This document shows, in pieces, positions 7,116 to 10,709 of a stretch of 10,709 bases of DNA. The DNA is from Rhodanobacteraceae bacterium. GTDB lineage: Bacteria > Pseudomonadota > Gammaproteobacteria > Xanthomonadales > Rhodanobacteraceae. The notes under the pieces are model-generated. The model was not told the origin of the DNA. It saw only the letters and a list, made by a program, of their open reading frames with translations, and did not search any database. A program made the translations under genes and the position numbers. How positions within the stretch are numbered: position 1 is the first letter of the stretch; every line of letters starts with the position of its first letter. The stretch is taken from contig JAAXIA010000071.1 in assembly GCA_012270595.1 (NCBI GenBank), positions 1 to 10,709 on the forward strand, in the 5' to 3' direction.

Positions 7116-7142
7116 CATGGCATTTCCATCCACGGTTATAAT
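7112..7142 (+). promoter_or_regulatory. Probable sigma-70 promoter of secA
   Basis: TATAAT at 7137-7142 is a perfect -10 hexamer, the best in the window. The matching -35 is poor: TGAACA at 7112-7117 (four of six) with a 19-base spacer, longer than the ideal 17. Transcription would start near 7149, giving a leader of about 155 bases before the secA ATG. The rest of the 294-base gap (7010-7303) holds no gene. A weak stem (TGCCG 7061-7065, CGGCA 7074-7078) with T5 at 7092-7096 is too distant to be called a terminator. Confidence 0.6.
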
Positions 7143-7303
7143 GAGTCGGCTCGGTGAGGCATAAGAAAGTGACACTGGCTTTCCGTGCCCTTAGCCGTGC
7201 TTCAAGGAGTTTGTTTTAAGGGTTTCCCTGCATGACCTTCCTGTTCCGCCCGAGTCTTCTCCGGCGGATCGCCATTTGTTACTCTACTGGTTCGAGAAAA
7301 TTG

Positions 7304-10015
7304 ATGTTCAATCGTGCACTGACGAGTGTTTTCGGTAGCCGCAACGAGCGTGTACTGCGCCAGCTTTCCAGGACAGTCGTGCGTATCAACGCGCTTGAGC
7401 CTGAGCTGGAAAAACTCAGCGACGAAGCGTTGCGCGGCAAGACGGAAGAGTTTAAAAAGCGCGTTGCCAACGGAGAGTCGCTGGACAAGCTATTGCCAGA
7501 AGCTTTTGCCGTGGTACGTGAAGGTTCCAGACGGGTTCTGGGTCTGCGTCATTACGACGTACAGATGATCGGTGGCATGGTGTTGCATCAGGGAAAGATT
7601 GCGGAAATGCGCACCGGCGAGGGCAAAACCCTGGTCGCGACCTTGCCGGTTTATCTCAACGCCCTGGAGGGTAAGGGCGTGCAGGTCGTCACGGTGAATG
7701 ATTACCTGGCCCGGCGTGATGCGGAGCAGATGGGTCAGCTCTACCAGTTCCTCGGTTTGAGCGTAGGTGTGGTGTGGCCAGACATGGATCACACCGATAA
7801 GCCTGCCGCATATGCCGCCGATATTACTTACGGTACCAACAACGAATTCGGCTTCGATTACCTGCGCGACAACATGGCCCTCAGTAAGGATCAGCGTTGT
7901 CAGCGTGAGCTCCATTACGCTATCGTCGATGAGGTGGACTCCATTTTGATCGACGAGGCGCGTACACCACTTATCATCTCCGGTCCGGCAGAAGAATCGC
8001 CACAGCTCTACCTGGAAGTGAACAAACTGGTACCACGTTTGGTGCGCCAGCAGGAAGAGGAAGGTGCTGGTGATTACTGGGTCGATGAAAAGCAGAAACA
8101 GGTACATCTCTCGGAAGAAGGCATGCAGCATGCCGATGACCTGCTCCATGAAGCGAAAGTCATCGAGCAGCACAGTGGTCTGTACGATGCCAAGAACCTG
8201 GCCATCGTGCACCATCTGAACGCAGCGTTGCGTGCACATGCGCTCTATCAGCGTGATGTCGATTACATCGTGCGGGGGGGCGAAGTGATTATCGTGGACG
8301 AGTTCACTGGCCGCACCCTGAGTGGGCGGCGCTGGTCCGATGGCTTGCATCAGGCCGTGGAAGCGAAGGAAGGGGTAGCCATCCAGCGCGATAACCAGAC
8401 GCTGGCCACGGTGACTTTCCAGAACCTGTTCCGCATGTATAAAAAGCTCTCTGGCATGACTGGCACAGCCGACACCGAAGCTTTTGAGTTCCAGAACATC
8501 TACGGTCTGGAAGTGGTGGTGATCCCCACGCATAAACCGATGATCCGCAAGGACCATCCCGATATGGTGTTCCTGGGCCAGGAACAAAAATACAAGGCTG
8601 TGGTTAGCGATATTACCGATTGCCATCAGCGCGGCCAGCCTGTACTGGTGGGTACTGCTTCGATTGATGTTTCCGAATTATTATCGCATCAGCTCACCCG
8701 GGCGAAGGTTCCGCATGAAGTACTCAATGCCAAACAGCATGAACGTGAAGCGCACATCGTAGCCCAGGCCGGTGCCCCCGGTGCAGTTACCATTGCCACC
8801 AATATGGCCGGGCGTGGTACCGACATCGTGCTTGGCGGGAGCCTGGAGGCGGAACTGGCCAGCTTGCCGGCGAATGCAGGCGCGGATGAGCGATCCCGGG
8901 TCAGGGACGCCTGGATAAAACGTCACGAGCAGGTCATCGCCACCGGTGGTTTGCACATTGTCGGTACCGAGCGGCATGAATCGCGCCGTATTGATAATCA
9001 GCTACGTGGTCGCTCCGGTCGCCAGGGTGACCCTGGTTCGTCGCGTTTTTATCTTTCACTCCAGGACAACCTGCTGCGCATCTTCGGTGGAGAAGGACTG
9101 GTGCGCTGGATGAAACGTTTTGGCATGAAGGAAGACGACGCGCTGGAAGATCGCATGATTAGCCGTCAGATTGAGAAAGCGCAGCGCAAGGTTGAACAAC
9201 ACAACTTCGATATTCGCAAAAACCTGCTTGAATACGACGATGTGGCCAACGATCAGCGTAAGGTTATCTACACCCAGCGCGATGAACTGCTTGAAGAAGA
9301 TGATGTCTCGGCCACCGTTGCGGATATCCGCGAAGACGTGGTGAGTCAACTGGTACGCAGTCTGGTTCCAGCCGATAGCATTGAAGATCAATGGGACATC
9401 AAAGCGTTAAACCGTGAGCTGGAAAGTAGCTATGGTATCCAGACTGATCTGCAACACTGGATTGAACAGCAAACGATTGTTGACGCCGAAGGTATCCTCC
9501 GGCATGTGAACGAGCAGGTCAATGCACTATTTTGTAGTAAAGAAGAGCACATTGGCAGCCAGACCATGCGCCAGCTTGAGAAACACATCATGCTCACTGT
9601 GGTTGATAATGCTTGGAAAGAGCACCTGGCCAGCATGGATTACCTGCGCCAGGGTATCTATTTGCGCGGTTACGCCCAGCAGGATCCAAAACAGGCATTC
9701 AAGAGCGAATCTTTCGCGTTGTTTTCGCAAATGCTCGAACGTATCAAACAGGAACTCATCCAGCTTCTGGCTCGGGTACAGGTTCAGGGCGAGGAAGAGG
9801 TCGTTGCCATGGAGGCCGAGCAACAGCGTCTGGCCGAGCGCATGCAGCAGCGCATGCACAGCAGCGGTGGTCAGCTACTTTCTGCGCTGGATGAGGGCAT
9901 TGAAGCACGAGGCGCGTCCTCGGCACGCGCCGAGGTACCCAAGGTTGGGCGCAACCAGCCCTGTCCCTGCGGCTCCGGTAAAAAATACAAACACTGCCAC
10001 GGAAGATTAGCCTAA
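7304..10015 (+). CDS. secA: Protein translocase ATPase SecA
   Basis: A 903-residue motor (E. coli SecA has 901) that drives unfolded preproteins through SecYEG across the inner membrane using ATP. NBD1 has MRTGEGKT with Lys108 and the Walker [10 protein letters not shown] with Asp209-Glu210, identical in position to E. coli. The preprotein cross-linking domain lies at about 220-370, NBD2 at about 410-620 ([38 protein letters not shown]), and the helical scaffold and wing follow ([32 protein letters not shown]). The last 17 residues form the zinc site with Cys887, Cys889, Cys898 and His899, which binds SecB and lipid. The ATG at 7304 is chosen because [20 protein letters not shown] matches the family N-terminus; a weak GAGA lies eight bases upstream. 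An in-frame ATG at 7232 would add 24 residues not typical of SecA. A G7 run lies at 8274-8280. No secM-like gene precedes it. Confidence 0.98.
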   Translation: MFNRALTSVFGSRNERVLRQLSRTVVRINALEPELEKLSDEALRGKTEEFKKRVANGESLDKLLPEAFAVVREGSRRVLGLRHYDVQMIGGMVLHQGKIAEMRTGEGKTLVATLPVYLNALEGKGVQVVTVNDYLARRDAEQMGQLYQFLGLSVGVVWPDMDHTDKPAAYAADITYGTNNEFGFDYLRDNMALSKDQRCQRELHYAIVDEVDSILIDEARTPLIISGPAEESPQLYLEVNKLVPRLVRQQEEEGAGDYWVDEKQKQVHLSEEGMQHADDLLHEAKVIEQHSGLYDAKNLAIVHHLNAALRAHALYQRDVDYIVRGGEVIIVDEFTGRTLSGRRWSDGLHQAVEAKEGVAIQRDNQTLATVTFQNLFRMYKKLSGMTGTADTEAFEFQNIYGLEVVVIPTHKPMIRKDHPDMVFLGQEQKYKAVVSDITDCHQRGQPVLVGTASIDVSELLSHQLTRAKVPHEVLNAKQHEREAHIVAQAGAPGAVTIATNMAGRGTDIVLGGSLEAELASLPANAGADERSRVRDAWIKRHEQVIATGGLHIVGTERHESRRIDNQLRGRSGRQGDPGSSRFYLSLQDNLLRIFGGEGLVRWMKRFGMKEDDALEDRMISRQIEKAQRKVEQHNFDIRKNLLEYDDVANDQRKVIYTQRDELLEEDDVSATVADIREDVVSQLVRSLVPADSIEDQWDIKALNRELESSYGIQTDLQHWIEQQTIVDAEGILRHVNEQVNALFCSKEEHIGSQTMRQLEKHIMLTVVDNAWKEHLASMDYLRQGIYLRGYAQQDPKQAFKSESFALFSQMLERIKQELIQLLARVQVQGEEEVVAMEAEQQRLAERMQQRMHSSGGQLLSALDEGIEARGASSARAEVPKVGRNQPCPCGSGKKYKHCHGRLA

Positions 10016-10026
10016 GGGCAGTAAGC

Positions 10027-10030
10027 GGAG
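10027..10030 (+). promoter_or_regulatory. Ribosome binding site that sets the TTG start of the methyltransferase gene
   Basis: GGAG at 10027-10030 (within AAGCGGAG) lies five bases before TTG 10036. No ATG or GTG is available in this frame nearby, so this site is the main reason for choosing the TTG. Confidence 0.6.
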
Positions 10031-10035
10031 ATATA

Positions 10036-10709
10036 TTGAACCTTTCCTTGCCGTTTGAATCCGATCCGTTGATTGCGCAGCAGGAAGAAGACCCAGCCTA
10101 TCTGCGTGAGCAGATCATCACCTACATCGGCAACAAACGAGCCTTGCTACCCTTTATTCAGCAAGGTATCGACATGGTCAAGCGCCGTCTGGGAAAGGCC
10201 AGACTGGAAGCGCTCGACCTCTTTTCTGGCACCGGCGTCGTGGCGCGTGCGCTGAAAGCGCAATGCACGCGGCTAGTCGCCAACGATCTGGAGTATTACA
10301 GCGAAATAACCAATCGCTGCTACCTCAGTAATCGCAGTGATCTAGATATTCCGGCACTCAAAACGCGCCTGCGCGAGTTGGAACGCGCTGTGGTAAGCGA
10401 TGGTTCGCCAGGATGGATCACTGAACTATATGCGCCCGCTGACGATGCCCATATCCAACCCGGTGAGCGGGTGTTTTATACCCGCCGCAATGCCATTTAT
10501 CTGGATAGTGCACGGCGGGCGATCGCGGCGTTGCCGGAAGCCGAGCAGCTGTATTTTCTGGCCCCCTTACTGGCGGCGGCCTCACGACATGCCAATACCT
10601 CGGGAGTGTTCAAGGGCTTTTATAAATCCGCTGAAGGCATCGGACAGTTCGGCGGGCGTGGCCAGGATGCCTTGACCCGTATCTTAAAACCCATCGGTCT
10701 GGCCTTGCC
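10036..10709 (+). CDS. D12-class adenine-specific DNA methyltransferase, N-terminal part (runs off the window)
   Basis: 224 full codons are open from TTG 10036 to the right edge with no stop. The protein begins with about 25 acidic residues, then ITYIGNKRALLPFI at 28-41, the motif X region. DLFSGTG at 61-67 is motif I, the S-adenosylmethionine loop, and ANDLEYYS at about 82-89 resembles motif II. NTSGVFKGFYK at 187-197 recalls a segment seen in this class, probably the target-recognition region. The order X, I, recognition region is that of the alpha group, so the catalytic DPPY-like motif IV should lie beyond the window; it is not seen. The expected reaction is N6-methylation of adenine in a specific DNA site. 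The gene follows the secA stop by 20 bases with no visible promoter, so it may be read through from secA. Base and codon use look like the neighbours. It may be a solitary enzyme or half of a type II restriction-modification pair; its partner would be downstream. Confidence 0.78.
   Translation, partial: MNLSLPFESDPLIAQQEEDPAYLREQIITYIGNKRALLPFIQQGIDMVKRRLGKARLEALDLFSGTGVVARALKAQCTRLVANDLEYYSEITNRCYLSNRSDLDIPALKTRLRELERAVVSDGSPGWITELYAPADDAHIQPGERVFYTRRNAIYLDSARRAIAALPEAEQLYFLAPLLAAASRHANTSGVFKGFYKSAEGIGQFGGRGQDALTRILKPIGLAL

Noticed and set aside
7490..8626. A 378-codon open frame on the - strand inside secA
   Set aside because: It lies fully antisense to well-conserved SecA domains, has no recognisable motif and no start signal. 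It is best explained by the codon pattern of secA.
10073..10255. Short + strand open frame in another phase over the methyltransferase gene (also 10400-10675)
   Set aside because: Both are out of phase with the continuous frame that carries the YIGNKR and DLFSGTG motifs, so they are shadows.

Overview
The window is a conserved chromosomal block of a gammaproteobacterium: the distal end of the division and cell wall (dcw) cluster, then lpxC, a DciA-type gene, an M23 peptidase and secA. The order murC-ddlB-ftsQ-ftsA-ftsZ-lpxC-(dciA reversed)-M23-secA, the FtsZ tail ending in the YLDIPAFLRRQAD-type peptide, and Ddl and SecA residue numbering close to E. coli all fit. The style of the DciA and M23 proteins points to the Xanthomonadales (Lysobacterales), perhaps a Rhodanobacteraceae-like lineage. 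That placement is inferred from remembered family patterns, not from a search.

Positions 1-4478, all on the + strand, run from the 3' end of murC through ddlB, ftsQ, ftsA and ftsZ. The first four genes are joined by 4-base ATGA overlaps, which suggests one translationally coupled unit. ftsZ follows after 75 bases with its own strong Shine-Dalgarno. These genes take cell wall precursor synthesis (MurC, Ddl) into assembly of the divisome (FtsQ, FtsA, FtsZ). A 120-base gap with a promoter-like element and an inverted repeat leads to lpxC, the committed step of lipid A synthesis.

Positions 5523-5996 on the - strand hold a DUF721/DciA-like gene, convergent with lpxC (9 bases between stops) and divergent from an envelope M23 peptidase at 6056-7009. 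The 294-base gap 7010-7303 carries a perfect TATAAT hexamer and a dyad over the -35 zone, and leads to secA (7304-10015). No secM-like gene is visible there.

Immediately after secA, 20 bases downstream, a TTG-initiated gene runs off the right edge. It encodes the N-terminal half of a D12-class (alpha-group) adenine DNA methyltransferase. It is the only accessory-looking gene here and may be the first gene of a restriction-modification locus. Otherwise the window is core genome. No tRNA, rRNA, CRISPR array, insertion sequence or convincing intrinsic terminator was seen.
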